Below, in pieces: positions 10,861 through 18,634 of a DNA stretch of 64,000 nucleotides (its first letter is position 1; each line of letters opens with the position of its first letter). The translations under genes were made by a program, and so were the position numbers. Under the pieces are notes generated by a model that was not told where the DNA came from, searched no databases, and saw only the letters and a program-made list of their open reading frames with translations. This DNA is from Amycolatopsis sulphurea (GTDB taxonomy: Bacteria > Actinomycetota > Actinomycetes > Mycobacteriales > Pseudonocardiaceae), in contig NZ_PDJK01000001.1 in assembly GCF_002564045.1 (NCBI RefSeq), forward strand, positions 744,001 to 808,000, in the 5' to 3' direction.

Positions 10861-11474
10861 CACGCGCCCCCCTTCAACGTCGTGAGAGCCAGATCCGCAA
10901 CCTTCCGCGCGTCCTCACACGGATCACCCGTACCTACTGCGGACCTAGCAAACGTTGCGTCAGCCTCAAAAGCGGCGTCATTGGCAATCCCCACCGCGAC
11001 ACTGCACATCCCCCGTGAGCGTTCGTCGCGAGGACCGTATGCCACCACCGGATAGCCTTGGGCTGGGGCTAGCACTTTGAAAAACCCGCCCCGGCCCTGA
11101 GTTGCGTATACGTCGGTAAGGCCACGCTTCCACGCGTACACAAACTGGATACCGACGAGAGAACCGCGATCGTCGTCACCCCAGGAACACGATTTCGCTA
11201 CCCCGGTGTCTTTCGCTGCTGGGCTACGTGTCGGCGTGTTCGTGAATAGGCCGCCGATCTGCGCATCGGTGAGCGCCTTGCAGGGATCACCTCGGACCAG
11301 CGACGCGGGCAACGGATTGGCAATCGTAGGGACTGGGAGGCCGCTGCTCGATGCGACGGGTGCGGAGCTAGGTCCAGGTGTCGCCGTACCCGCCGTAGTT
11401 CCCGAGCACGCCGCAAGCACGGACATCAAGACCAGACCGGTCACGATGCCACCAAACCTCGACGCAAGAGCCAT
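10860..11474 (-). CDS. DUF3558-type lipoprotein
   Basis: 204 aa. The signal peptide (IVTGLVLMSVLAACSG) carries a lipobox with the acylated Cys near residue 23, then a Ser/Pro/Thr-rich linker and a globular domain with two conserved Cys environments (RGDPCKALTDAQIGGLF, SCSWGD, DPCEDARKVADLAL), the pattern of DUF3558 proteins common in Pseudonocardiaceae. It overlaps the genes on both sides through ATGA, in the order unknown partner - lipoprotein - PPE - EspG. It presumably sits on the outer membrane face near a type VII substrate; its biochemical role is unknown. Intact, unlike the two genes after it. Confidence 0.85.
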   Translation of the reverse strand: MALASRFGGIVTGLVLMSVLAACSGTTAGTATPGPSSAPVASSSGLPVPTIANPLPASLVRGDPCKALTDAQIGGLFTNTPTRSPAAKDTGVAKSCSWGDDDRGSLVGIQFVYAWKRGLTDVYATQGRGGFFKVLAPAQGYPVVAYGPRDERSRGMCSVAVGIANDAAFEADATFARSAVGTGDPCEDARKVADLALTTLKGGA

Positions 11475-11878
11475 CAGAAGCGACCCCCGTCGCTCTTGGT
11501 GTCGACAGTCTGTGCGGCCTGCTCATCATTCGCTTCGTGTATCCCCAGCGCCGTCTCGATTTTTGCGATGAATACGCCCACAAAATCGCGCTGACGAGTA
11601 AGAGTGTCACGGTAGGCAAGGCCAGACTTGTTACTGGCGTCTGTGTTGCGCAGCGACGCCGGATCGTTCCCTGGAGACTGAATCGACCACATCGCCACTG
11701 CCCCATTAAGCTGATCTGCGATTCGCCGCTGCAGCTTTTTGAGGTTGTCGAGTTCGGTGGTCATGGCGTCCCGGTCGAGCGTGAACGCTCCGCCGGTCGA
11801 ACCGCTGGAGACGCCGCCGGCTCCCTCGCCGGCCACCACGAACTTGGCGGCGTTCAACGCCTGTTCCTGCCCTGCCAC
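11474..11878 (-). CDS. ESX-cassette helical partner protein
   Basis: 134 aa from GTG 11878, chosen because GGGGAGG lies six bases upstream; the longer frame from 11962 has no such signal. The protein begins VAGQEQALNAAKF and has a helical centre (TTELDNLKKLQRRIADQLNGA). The C-terminal half contains LAYRDTLTRQRDFVGVFIAKIETAL. There is no signal peptide. It is first in the four-gene ESX-accessory operon and overlaps the lipoprotein gene by ATGA. I recognise it only as the usual first gene of this Amycolatopsis-type cassette; possibly a WXG100-like or chaperone-like helical hairpin protein. Confidence 0.7.
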   Translation of the reverse strand: MAGQEQALNAAKFVVAGEGAGGVSSGSTGGAFTLDRDAMTTELDNLKKLQRRIADQLNGAVAMWSIQSPGNDPASLRNTDASNKSGLAYRDTLTRQRDFVGVFIAKIETALGIHEANDEQAAQTVDTKSDGGRF

Positions 11879-11884
11879 TTGCAG

Positions 11885-11891
11885 CCTCCCC
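11885..11891 (-). promoter_or_regulatory. Ribosome binding site for the gene starting at 11878
   Basis: GGGGAGG on the minus strand, six bases before GTG 11878. It decides between this start and the longer upstream frame. Confidence 0.7.
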
Positions 11892-12097
11892 TTTGTCCCA
11901 CCGTGGGCATCCATGCCTCGCACCGATAGTAGCCAATCGGCAACAACCTGTCCGCAGAACACCGGAGATCACCCCTGTGAGCGTCCACACCCCGCTGACC
12001 TGGCCATATAGTCGCGCGTCGACACTAGGCCAGGAGTGTTTGACGTCGGTCGGATGGACGTGCCACGGACGTTGACAGCCCCGTAGGGGTGCTGTGC

Positions 12098-12425
12098 GTG
12101 ACTGACGAGTATGGAGCATGGAAGACCTTTGGTGAGCGGACTGTTTACGACAACAAGTGGGTCCGGCTCGGCCTGGCTGACGTGCAAGCGCCGAACGGCG
12201 AACGGTGGGAGTACCACGTGGTGCACCTGGCTTGAATCGCGATCGGCCTGATTGTGGACGACTGGGACCGGGTGTTGATGCTCTGGCGCTACCGGTTCGC
12301 CACTGACCAGTGGGGCTACGAACTGCTCGGGGGCTGGTTGAGGAGGGCGAGGAGCTGGCGGCCACGGCTGCCCGTGAGATCAGGGAAGAGAGTGGCTATC
12401 AGCCGATCGGCGAGGCTGAACACCT
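12098..12425 (+). pseudogene. Nudix hydrolase remnant (nonsense, frameshift, 3' loss)
   Basis: From GTG 12098 the reading is TDEYGAWKTFGERTVYDNKW, a common N-terminus of actinobacterial Nudix proteins. Codon 46 (12233-12235) is TGA where CGA is expected (LAR-IAIGLIVDDWDRVLML). After WGYELLGG a one-base loss shifts the frame; the shifted frame contains an intact Nudix box, with REIREESGY preceded by the glycine and glutamate at the correct spacing. Family homology ends near 12425 at GEAEHL, where the sequence becomes the reversed XRE gene. Three independent lesions make this a pseudogene. Confidence 0.85.
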
Positions 12426-12594
12426 GACTGACAGCTTCGTGCCCGTTCTCCCAGCGCGACAACTTGACCTTGAGGCTTGTTGCCGACATGACGGACACGC
12501 CGAGTTCGTCAGCTCGGCGAAACAGCATCCGGATGACCTCGTCCGCCTTGTAGCCGAGCTGTCTCCGGACGGCTTGAAGGCGGGTCTCAGCCAT
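12426..12594 (-). pseudogene. XRE-family regulator, N-terminal remnant
   Basis: Reads MAETRLQAVRRQLGYKADEV and LKVKLSRWENGHEAVSQ, the helix-turn-helix N-terminus of a common actinobacterial XRE regulator. From memory this type is usually encoded close to a Nudix gene. GAGGA lies about eight bases before the ATG. The C-terminal part is missing: after NGHEAV the strand runs straight into the Nudix remnant in opposite orientation, so a deletion or inversion has fused the two. Confidence 0.75.
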
Positions 12595-12631
12595 CGGGCG
12601 AATCCTCGCGATAACCGGGCTGACCTGCGAA

Positions 12632-12662
12632 GTTAATTGCGGTTAATGGTGCGGCTGTTAAC
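12632..12662. promoter_or_regulatory. Triple GTTAA(T/C) motif upstream of the XRE remnant
   Basis: GTTAAT at 12632, GTTAAT at 12642 and GTTAAC at 12657 lie 40-70 bp upstream of the XRE start in an otherwise GC-rich region. The spacing of 10 and 15 bp and the position suggest the old operator/promoter of the regulator. Inference only. Confidence 0.4.
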
Positions 12663-12776
12663 CTCAGTCACCTGCGAAAAGGCGCGCCCGTGCCGTTTCC
12701 TGGAGGCATGAAGGAATTCGAACACCCGCCAGTGGTCCAGCCGCAGAAGCGCGGCGCGCCGCTGAACATCTGCCCC

Positions 12777-12949
12777 CTACTGCTTGTCCCGGTTGCCCAG
12801 CGCCGCGCCGAGGTCGGCTCTCAGCTCGGTGAGTTGTTCGGTGATCTCGGAGAGCCGGAGCTCAATCACCGCAAGCCGCGCGGACACCGCGTCCTCCATG
12901 TCCTCCATGTCCTCCCGGGGCTGGCGCGGTGCCGGCGGAATCCGGCCGC
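12777..12949 (-). pseudogene. Coiled-coil C-terminal fragment of an unknown gene
   Basis: The minus-strand frame ends RLAVIELRLSEITEQLTELR, then ADLGAALGNRDKQ and TAG at 12777. The heptad pattern is clear over about 30 residues. Upstream it fuses to an IS256 remnant near 12949. It could also be a complete 43-aa ORF from the ATG within the repeated GGACATGGAGGACATG, but spacing to a ribosome site is poor. No family recognised. Confidence 0.35.
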
Positions 12950-13329
12950 GCAACACAGGCCGTGCAGGTGGAGCAGGGGTAGCACCTCGGCGATCTTCGG
13001 GTCTTGCGCGCCCACGGCGGCAGGATCGCCGAGGCGAACCGCTGCCGCTCGCCGGTGTCGGGGTCGACGCGCTTGTCGTTGACCCGCGGCATCGTCACCT
13101 GGACCGGGCCGGCGGTGGTTGTCACCTCCCTCGGCTGGTGGTAGCCGTTGCGCACCACCAGCCGGTGACCTTGCTCGTCGAGCTCCTCCCGGAACCGGGC
13201 GGTGCAGGCATCCACCTCGGCCTGCACTGCCTCGGCCAGCATCCGCTGGGCACCCTCGCGCACCAACTCGTCGATCAACGAACCGGACGAACCCGGACGG
13301 TCATCGCCTGCTGCCGGGTCGGGCACCAC
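12950..13329 (-). pseudogene. IS256-family transposase remnant
   Basis: The N-terminal segment SLIDELVREGAQRMLAEAVQ, then HRLVVRNGYHQPREVTT, APRVNDKR-like PRVNDKRVDPDTGERQRF and SAILPPWARKT, is typical of IS256 transposases. Right after ARKT the family continuation (KTPKIAEVLPLL) is found in the neighbouring frame, so one base is missing. Homology ends near 12950. Only about 120 of the usual 400 residues remain. Confidence 0.8.
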
Positions 13330-13511
13330 GCGAGCATGGGCCGTACCTTCTCGACCGACGCACCAACGTCGGCCTGCCTGAGAACCTTCACTCGATCACT
13401 GGGAAGGTACGCCCCTTACCAGCCGATCGACAGGTTTCAAGGCATTGCTCTGACAGACCCGGTGGGGGAGGTGGTGGTTTGGGGAGGCTGATCCGGGTCG
13501 GGTGAGTGTCG

Positions 13512-13537
13512 TCGACCCCCGCTCGCGCGGGGAGTGC
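13512..13537 (+). repeat. Solitary degenerate type I-E CRISPR repeat
   Basis: CGACCCCCGCTCGCGCGGGG followed by AGTGC matches the array repeat at 21754-22297 (core CCCCCGCACGCGCGGGGAG) in the same orientation, with changes in the loop and the last bases. A partial second copy of the 3' half (TCGCGCGGGGAGTGG) follows at 13538. There is no second full repeat at 61-bp spacing. Confidence 0.5.
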
Positions 13538-13662
13538 TCGCGCGGGGAGTGGAGGTGGCCTGAGCTAGGATTACTCCTGGTCCGCGACCGTCGACGGTCG
13601 CGGGTAGAAGCGGGAAGCCGCGACGAAGCTGATCACCCAGCCATGTGCGACTTCCCGCTTGG

Positions 13663-13794
13663 TCATACCAGCTGGCGAATCGTCAATACGATTACCAGCA
13701 TGATGGCCAGCGGCCCGATCACTGTCGAGGTGATCGGGCCGCTCACTCGCACTGTGACGTGGAACCAGGCGTGATGTTTCTTCCCACGTTTCAT
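13663..13794 (-). CDS. 43-aa small membrane protein
   Basis: ATG 13794 is preceded by GGGAGGGAGGTGAGCAC, one of the strongest ribosome sites in the window. The peptide has a basic N-terminus (MKRGKKHHAWFH) and one hydrophobic segment (VIGPLAIMLVIVLTIRQLV) reaching the C-terminus, so it should insert with the N-terminus inside. A perfect 12-bp-arm inverted repeat (CGGCCCGATCAC / GTGATCGGGCCG) lies within its coding sequence at about 13711-13741. It stands alone between the IS256 remnant and the CRISPR-Cas locus. Function unknown. It is shorter than the usual 60-codon cut-off and easily missed. Confidence 0.6.
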   Translation of the reverse strand: MKRGKKHHAWFHVTVRVSGPITSTVIGPLAIMLVIVLTIRQLV

Positions 13795-14361
13795 GTGCTC
13801 ACCTCCCTCCCGCGGCCAGCTGGTCCGCGAAGGGAGGCGATGGTGGAAGCCTAGCGTGTCTCAGAGAGGGTCACCCCAGTGGCTTTTGGAAAGCAAGCTG
13901 CAGTAGGTTTTTGTGGGGTTAAGCTCCACTAGGTGGGTGGTACATCAAGGGCAATCAGACGTGACGGTCTCAGTGGAGCCGTCGGCCTTGCCTGCTGTGC
14001 TTGCCGCAAGGCATGTGCCTTTTCTCAGTGAAGACTGAGGTGACCCGCTCCAGTAGGTTTGTGGTAACAGCGTCCCCGCGAGTGCGGGGGAGGAGATTGT
14101 TGATGTTCCGCCGTCGCTTCGCTTTGCTGCATATATGAAGACGTGCTTGCCGACGGCCGGGTGGGCCGTGTACCGCTTTGCCGCGAAGGCCGGAGCAGCA
14201 CTCCCTGAGTTCAAGACTGCTGCCGAGTGCTGGAAACAGCCACTCAGGGTAATTCAACACCCACCAGTTCTGCCACTGGCAGGTCCCGTGAATCGCCATT
14301 GGCGCGCCAGGTAGGGTTCCCAGCCTTGTCCCTTTCATGATCGAGAAGTCGGCGAGGCCGC
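13795..14361. other. Upstream region of the cas operon with leader-like repeats
   Basis: No gene seen. It contains two similar stretches, CTGCAGTAGGTTTTTGTGG near 13899 and CTCCAGTAGGTTTGTGG near 14049. The second is followed directly by a degenerate CRISPR repeat at 14067-14095. This looks like an old CRISPR leader and a single leftover repeat. No certain cas3 promoter was identified. Confidence 0.4.
14067..14095 (+). repeat. Solitary degenerate CRISPR repeat, opposite orientation
   Basis: CAGCGTCCCCGCGAGTGCGG continuing GGGAGGAG. On the minus strand it reads CTCCTCCCCCGCACTCGCGG, close to the array repeat start (GGACCACCCCCGCAC). It lies inverted relative to the array and 270 bp upstream of cas3. 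No second copy 60 bp away. Confidence 0.55.
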
Positions 14362-16737
14362 ATGAAAGCAGAGCACGACCACGACCCGCGAGTGGTCGAG
14401 CCGTGGGGAAAGTCGGCGTTCCCCGACAGCTGTCATCCGTTGGTGTGCCATGCGATCGACACCTTCGCGGTCGCACTGCGGCTGGGGCCGAAGCTGCTGC
14501 GCGGAAGGCTGCGCACGGCGCTGGAGGAGTCCTTCGGGCCACTGGAGAATACGCAGTCCTGGGTGGCCTTTTTCTGCGGATTGCATGATCTGGGGAAGTA
14601 CTCGCCGGCGTTTCAGTCGTTGAATCTTTCGCTGGCGAAGGCGCGGATCGGTCCGTGGGGTAGCGGCGCGGTCGCGTTCGTGGCGAAACCGGTGGGCTTG
14701 ACCGGACGGGTTGATGCGCCGCACGGCATTCTCACCGCATTTCATCTTCGGAATCTGCTGTCGGAGTGGGGTGCGACGGAGGAAACCGCGATCGATCTCG
14801 CGGCGGTGCTCGGTGGGCATCATGGGTGTTTTCCGTCGGGCCAGGATGTGCAGCAGATCAGGTCGGAGCGCAACAGCCATGGGGAACAGCCGTGGGCGGC
14901 GGCGAGGACGGAGCTGGTGATGCGGCTGGCCGCCCTGTGCGGGCTGCCCGACCCACGGACGTTGCCGTGGGGCGAGGTCCGCCTGTCCCGTCCGGCTGCG
15001 GTGGGGCTGGCGGCGGTGACGACGGTGAGCGATTGGGTGGCGTCGGACAAGGCGAACTTCCAGGCGCCACCTGCGGAATTCGACCTCGAAGCCTATGCGA
15101 CGGAAGCGCACGCCCGAGCCGAAAAGGCGGTCGCGCGACTGGGGCTGACTCCGTGGGTGCCGCCGCCGGATCCGGGATTCAGGGTGTTGTTCGGGGAGGA
15201 TCCGCGCCCGGTGCAGAAGGTCGTCGAGGAGGTCGTCGGCGCGTTGCGGGAGCCGGCGTTGATAGTGGTCGAGGCTCCGACGGGCGAGGGCAAGACGAAG
15301 GCGGTGCTGCAGGCGGGGGCGAAGCTGGTGCAACGTCTGGACCTGGCGGGGATCTACATCGGGTTGCCGACGCAGGCGTCGAGCATGCAGACCCGCACCG
15401 TCGTCTGCGAGATGCTGGAGCATCTGGGAGACGAGACCGGCGTGAGCCTGGTGCACGCGGGTGCGCGTGAGGTCCTCGAAGAGCTGGCGAAGCTGTCGGA
15501 GATCGGCATCGACGAGGGCGATTCCGCGGCGACGGCGAGGGCATGGTTCACGAGGAAGCGGAGCCTGCTCGCGGTCCTGGGCAGCGGAACGATCGACCAG
15601 CTGTTGAAGGCCGCGTTCCGCGGTGGCCACGTGTTCGTCCGGCTGGCGGGCCTGGCCGGGAAAGTCGTGGTGATCGACGAGGTCCACGCGTACGACACGT
15701 ACATGTCGACGCTGCTGCAGCGGGTTCTGGTGTGGCTCGGCGCACTGGGCGTTCCGGTGGTGCTGCTCTCGGCGACGCTGCCGGCCGGACGTCGGCACGC
15801 TCTCGTTTCTGCGTGGCAGGCGGGTGCGCGGGGTTGCCGATCGGAGGCGATCCCGGTGACTCCGTCGACCGAGGGGTATCCGCGGGTGACGGTTGCCGGA
15901 GCGCACGGCGCCCCGCGCGAATACGGGGCCGGGTTGACGAAGTTGAACCGCGAACGCCTCGTGCACCTCAAGCAGGTCGCGGACGATGAGGTCGTGGACT
16001 GGCTGCTGGGCGAAGCCGCGAAGGACCGCTGTGTCGCCGTCGTGCATAACATGGTCTACCGGGCGATCGATACCTTCGAGAAGCTGGAGCGGCGGATCGC
16101 GGAACTGCCCGAGGCGGAGCGGCCGTTGCTGCTGGCGATCAATGGGTCGCTTCCGCGAGCGGAACGGTTGAAGGTCGACAATGCGCTGCGTGAGAGCTTC
16201 GGCGCGGGGGTGACTCGCCCGCGGCGGGCGATCGTGGTGGGCACGCAGGTGCTGGAGCAGAGCCTCGATCTCGACTTCGACGGGTTGCTGACCGACTTGG
16301 CGCCGATCGACGCGCTGTTTCAGCGCTTGGGCCGCGTACACCGGCACCTCCGGAATGTGCCGCGAGGAGACCTGGTTCTGGCGATCACGGGCGTGACCGA
16401 CACGTCTGCCGGGCCTGAGTTTCCGCGCTATCTGCACAGCGTGTACGCGCGGAGCGTGCTGATGCGCACTTGGGCGGCGGTGAAGGATCTGGAGTCGATC
16501 GATTCGTGGCCGAAGATGGCCGAGTTGGTGGACAAGGTGTACGAGGATCGTGTCCCGTGCCCGGCGGGGTGGGAGAGCGGCTGGTCCAGCGCCGCGCAAC
16601 GGCTGGAAGCCGCCCGTGACAACGACCAGAAGGCAGCCGAGCACGCGTGTCTTCCGTTTCCGCACCGGGTGTCGAAGCTGGAAGAACTGACCGAACGGCC
16701 GGGGCAGGCCCGCACGCGCAAGGGCAGGCGCCGGTGA
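14362..16737 (+). CDS. cas3: CRISPR-associated helicase/nuclease Cas3 (type I-E)
   Basis: 791 aa, ATG start. The N-terminal HD nuclease carries His25/His30 (CHPLVCH) and the HD pair in CGLHDLGKYSPAF (His75-Asp76). The superfamily 2 helicase follows: Walker A APTGEGKT at 305-312, DEVH box IDEVHAYDTYM at 439-442, motif III LLSATLPAGR, and motif VI QRLGRVHRH near 654. All catalytic motifs are intact. Cas3 is recruited by target-bound Cascade, unwinds and degrades the DNA. First gene of the operon; its stop overlaps the next start as GTGA. Confidence 0.95.
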   Translation: MKAEHDHDPRVVEPWGKSAFPDSCHPLVCHAIDTFAVALRLGPKLLRGRLRTALEESFGPLENTQSWVAFFCGLHDLGKYSPAFQSLNLSLAKARIGPWGSGAVAFVAKPVGLTGRVDAPHGILTAFHLRNLLSEWGATEETAIDLAAVLGGHHGCFPSGQDVQQIRSERNSHGEQPWAAARTELVMRLAALCGLPDPRTLPWGEVRLSRPAAVGLAAVTTVSDWVASDKANFQAPPAEFDLEAYATEAHARAEKAVARLGLTPWVPPPDPGFRVLFGEDPRPVQKVVEEVVGALREPALIVVEAPTGEGKTKAVLQAGAKLVQRLDLAGIYIGLPTQASSMQTRTVVCEMLEHLGDETGVSLVHAGAREVLEELAKLSEIGIDEGDSAATARAWFTRKRSLLAVLGSGTIDQLLKAAFRGGHVFVRLAGLAGKVVVIDEVHAYDTYMSTLLQRVLVWLGALGVPVVLLSATLPAGRRHALVSAWQAGARGCRSEAIPVTPSTEGYPRVTVAGAHGAPREYGAGLTKLNRERLVHLKQVADDEVVDWLLGEAAKDRCVAVVHNMVYRAIDTFEKLERRIAELPEAERPLLLAINGSLPRAERLKVDNALRESFGAGVTRPRRAIVVGTQVLEQSLDLDFDGLLTDLAPIDALFQRLGRVHRHLRNVPRGDLVLAITGVTDTSAGPEFPRYLHSVYARSVLMRTWAAVKDLESIDSWPKMAELVDKVYEDRVPCPAGWESGWSSAAQRLEAARDNDQKAAEHACLPFPHRVSKLEELTERPGQARTRKGRRR

Positions 16738-17051
16738 ACGACGAGAACAGTACCGAGGAGCTGTCGGTCCGCGTGGTGCTCTACCGCAGCGGCCCGGGCG
16801 GCGAGCGGACGCTGATCTGCCCGGACAGCGAGGACGTGCTGGACTCCTCGACCGTGCTGATCGCGCCGGCCGCGGTGCCCGTGGCGGTGGTGCGGGCGCT
16901 GCTGGCGTCGGAGGTGCCGGCGGAGTTCGCGCAGGATCCCTGGCTCGACCGCCATCGCGCGCTGGTCTTCGTCGACGGCCGTTGCCGCGTCGGGCGTCAC
17001 GAACTGCGGTATCACGAGAAGTTCGGCGTTTACGGGAGCGAGGAGCCGTGA
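16734..17051 (+). CDS. Small unknown protein between cas3 and cse1
   Basis: 105 aa from GTG 16734, which overlaps the cas3 stop (GTGA); its own stop overlaps the cse1 GTG (GTGA). It is thus locked into the operon by translational coupling on both sides. Sequence features: a beta-like start (LSVRVVLYRSGPGGERTLIC), a hydrophobic centre (VLIAPAAVPVAVVRALLAS) and an aromatic end (HELRYHEKFGVYGSEEP). No transmembrane helix, zinc motif or recognised domain. The canonical I-E operon has no gene here. I infer a cas-associated accessory protein (perhaps a Cas3/Cascade adaptor) without assigning function. Confidence 0.75.
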   Translation: MNDENSTEELSVRVVLYRSGPGGERTLICPDSEDVLDSSTVLIAPAAVPVAVVRALLASEVPAEFAQDPWLDRHRALVFVDGRCRVGRHELRYHEKFGVYGSEEP

Positions 17052-18634
17052 CGGCGCCGTTCGATCTGATCACGCAACGCTGGATTCCGGTGGTGCGCCT
17101 CGGCGGTGGCGAAGACGAGGTCGGTCTGGCCGAGCTGTTCGCCGAGGCGCACAAGATCCGCCGGATCGCGGGGGAGACGCCGCCGATGACCGCCGCGCTG
17201 TACCGGCTGGTGCTGGCGTTCCTGCACCGTGCGTACGGGCCGGAGTACGACGCGGACTGGGGCGACTTGTGGAAGGCGGAGTCGTTCGACGCGGATGCTG
17301 TCGGCAGGTACGTGAACACGTCGGGCGCTTCGTTCGACCTCTTCGATGCTGAGCGGCCGTTCCTGCAGTGCCCCGAGCTGCCCGAGGCCAAGCGGTCGAC
17401 GGTCGCGAAGCTGATTCCGGATCGGGCGGTCGGCAACAACGTGACGCTGTTCGACCACACGGTCGCCGGTGATCGTGTGGAGCTGGCGCCGAGCACCGCG
17501 GCACGCTGGCTGGTCACCGCGCACGCCTACGACCCGGGTGGCATGAAAACCCCGGCCACGAAGGTCAAATCCTCGAAACGCGCTCCGTGCAACGGGTTCG
17601 CGGTCGTGCTCGTGGAGGGTCGCACGCTGAAGGAGACGCTGTTGCTCAACGCGTCGCTGCACGATCCCGAGGATCCCGGAGATCGCGCGGCGTGGGAGCG
17701 GCCCGTGCCGGGCGCGGAACCGGACAAGCGCCGCAGCGGCGGGTGGACGGACGTGCTGACGTGGCCGTCGCGCCGCGTCCGGCTCTTTCCGACGGTGCGC
17801 GCGGGAAAAACCGTGGTGGCGGAGGCGGTACTGAGCCCGGGCACGGAACTCGTCGGCGAGCTGCCCGGCCTGGAGAAGATGGCGGCCTACCGGACGCCGC
17901 TGACCCCGGCCGGGCGGCCGAAACCGGGCGCCCCGATGCTGCCGGTCCGGCTCCGCCCGGTCCGGGGCGCGTGGCGGCACAGCGTCGAACTGCTGCTGGT
18001 GGATCCGTGGAACGAGGAACGGACCAGGCAGCGCCCGGTAGCGCTGAAAGAGCTGGCGACGCACACCGACCGTGGCCGCATCCCGGACGAGACCGTCTAC
18101 ACACTGCGGATGTTCGGGCAGCAGCTCGACAAGAACGCCAGCGTCGTCGAAGCCTATTTCGAGGAGGCGGTCCCGGCTCCGGTCGCGTTGATCCGCGCCC
18201 AGAACGATACTGACGACGAGAATCCGGTGGCCAAACTCGTCGGATGCGCGATCGAGCTGGCCGACGAGGCCGGTGCTGCGCTGCGCACGATGCAGCGGGA
18301 GTACCACAAGGAATTCCACGCGATGCCGGGCGAGTCGATCGATCTCCCGTACTGGCCGGTGTTGCCGCGCCCGTTCGGCCGGTTCCTGCGCGACCTCAAC
18401 GCCGCGCGAGCGGCCGGGCGCAGCGAGCGGCGCGTCATGGACGAGTGGCAGCGGACCGTCGGATCGACAGCCCGCCGGGTGGCGGACGACTGGGCGGCCG
18501 CAGTCGCCGTGTCCGGCCGGAGCCTCAGCGCACTCGGCAAGCACCAGGCGGCTCTGCACAAGAGACTGCGTTCCTTCTCGGCGCGGTTCGAGGGGCAGAT
18601 CGTCAAGTACCTCACGAAGGATGATGCCGAGTGA
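17048..18634 (+). CDS. casA: Cascade large subunit Cse1/Cas8e
   Basis: 528 aa from GTG 17048. The start is typical (FDLITQRWIPVVRLGG), followed by the ETPPMTAALYRLVLAFLHRA segment seen in Cse1. The middle has ERPFLQCPELPEAKRS and a loop region rich in basic residues. The C-terminal four-helix bundle region contains LRTMQREYHKEFHAMPG. Cse1 recognises the PAM and recruits Cas3. The length is normal for the family. The longer frame from 16982 would overlap the preceding gene; the GTGA coupling and the family start favour 17048. Confidence 0.93.
   Translation: MTAPFDLITQRWIPVVRLGGGEDEVGLAELFAEAHKIRRIAGETPPMTAALYRLVLAFLHRAYGPEYDADWGDLWKAESFDADAVGRYVNTSGASFDLFDAERPFLQCPELPEAKRSTVAKLIPDRAVGNNVTLFDHTVAGDRVELAPSTAARWLVTAHAYDPGGMKTPATKVKSSKRAPCNGFAVVLVEGRTLKETLLLNASLHDPEDPGDRAAWERPVPGAEPDKRRSGGWTDVLTWPSRRVRLFPTVRAGKTVVAEAVLSPGTELVGELPGLEKMAAYRTPLTPAGRPKPGAPMLPVRLRPVRGAWRHSVELLLVDPWNEERTRQRPVALKELATHTDRGRIPDETVYTLRMFGQQLDKNASVVEAYFEEAVPAPVALIRAQNDTDDENPVAKLVGCAIELADEAGAALRTMQREYHKEFHAMPGESIDLPYWPVLPRPFGRFLRDLNAARAAGRSERRVMDEWQRTVGSTARRVADDWAAAVAVSGRSLSALGKHQAALHKRLRSFSARFEGQIVKYLTKDDAE

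Noticed and set aside
13502..13774. A 90-aa plus-strand ORF near the orphan CRISPR repeat
   Set aside because: It starts inside the repeat (PRSRGE is a known repeat translation artefact), and the 43-aa gene on the other strand explains the coding signal better.
14335..17517. A 1060-codon open frame on the minus strand through cas3 and cse1
   Set aside because: It is a shadow of the plus-strand cas genes, caused by high third-position GC. It has low-complexity Arg/Pro/His content and no family motifs.
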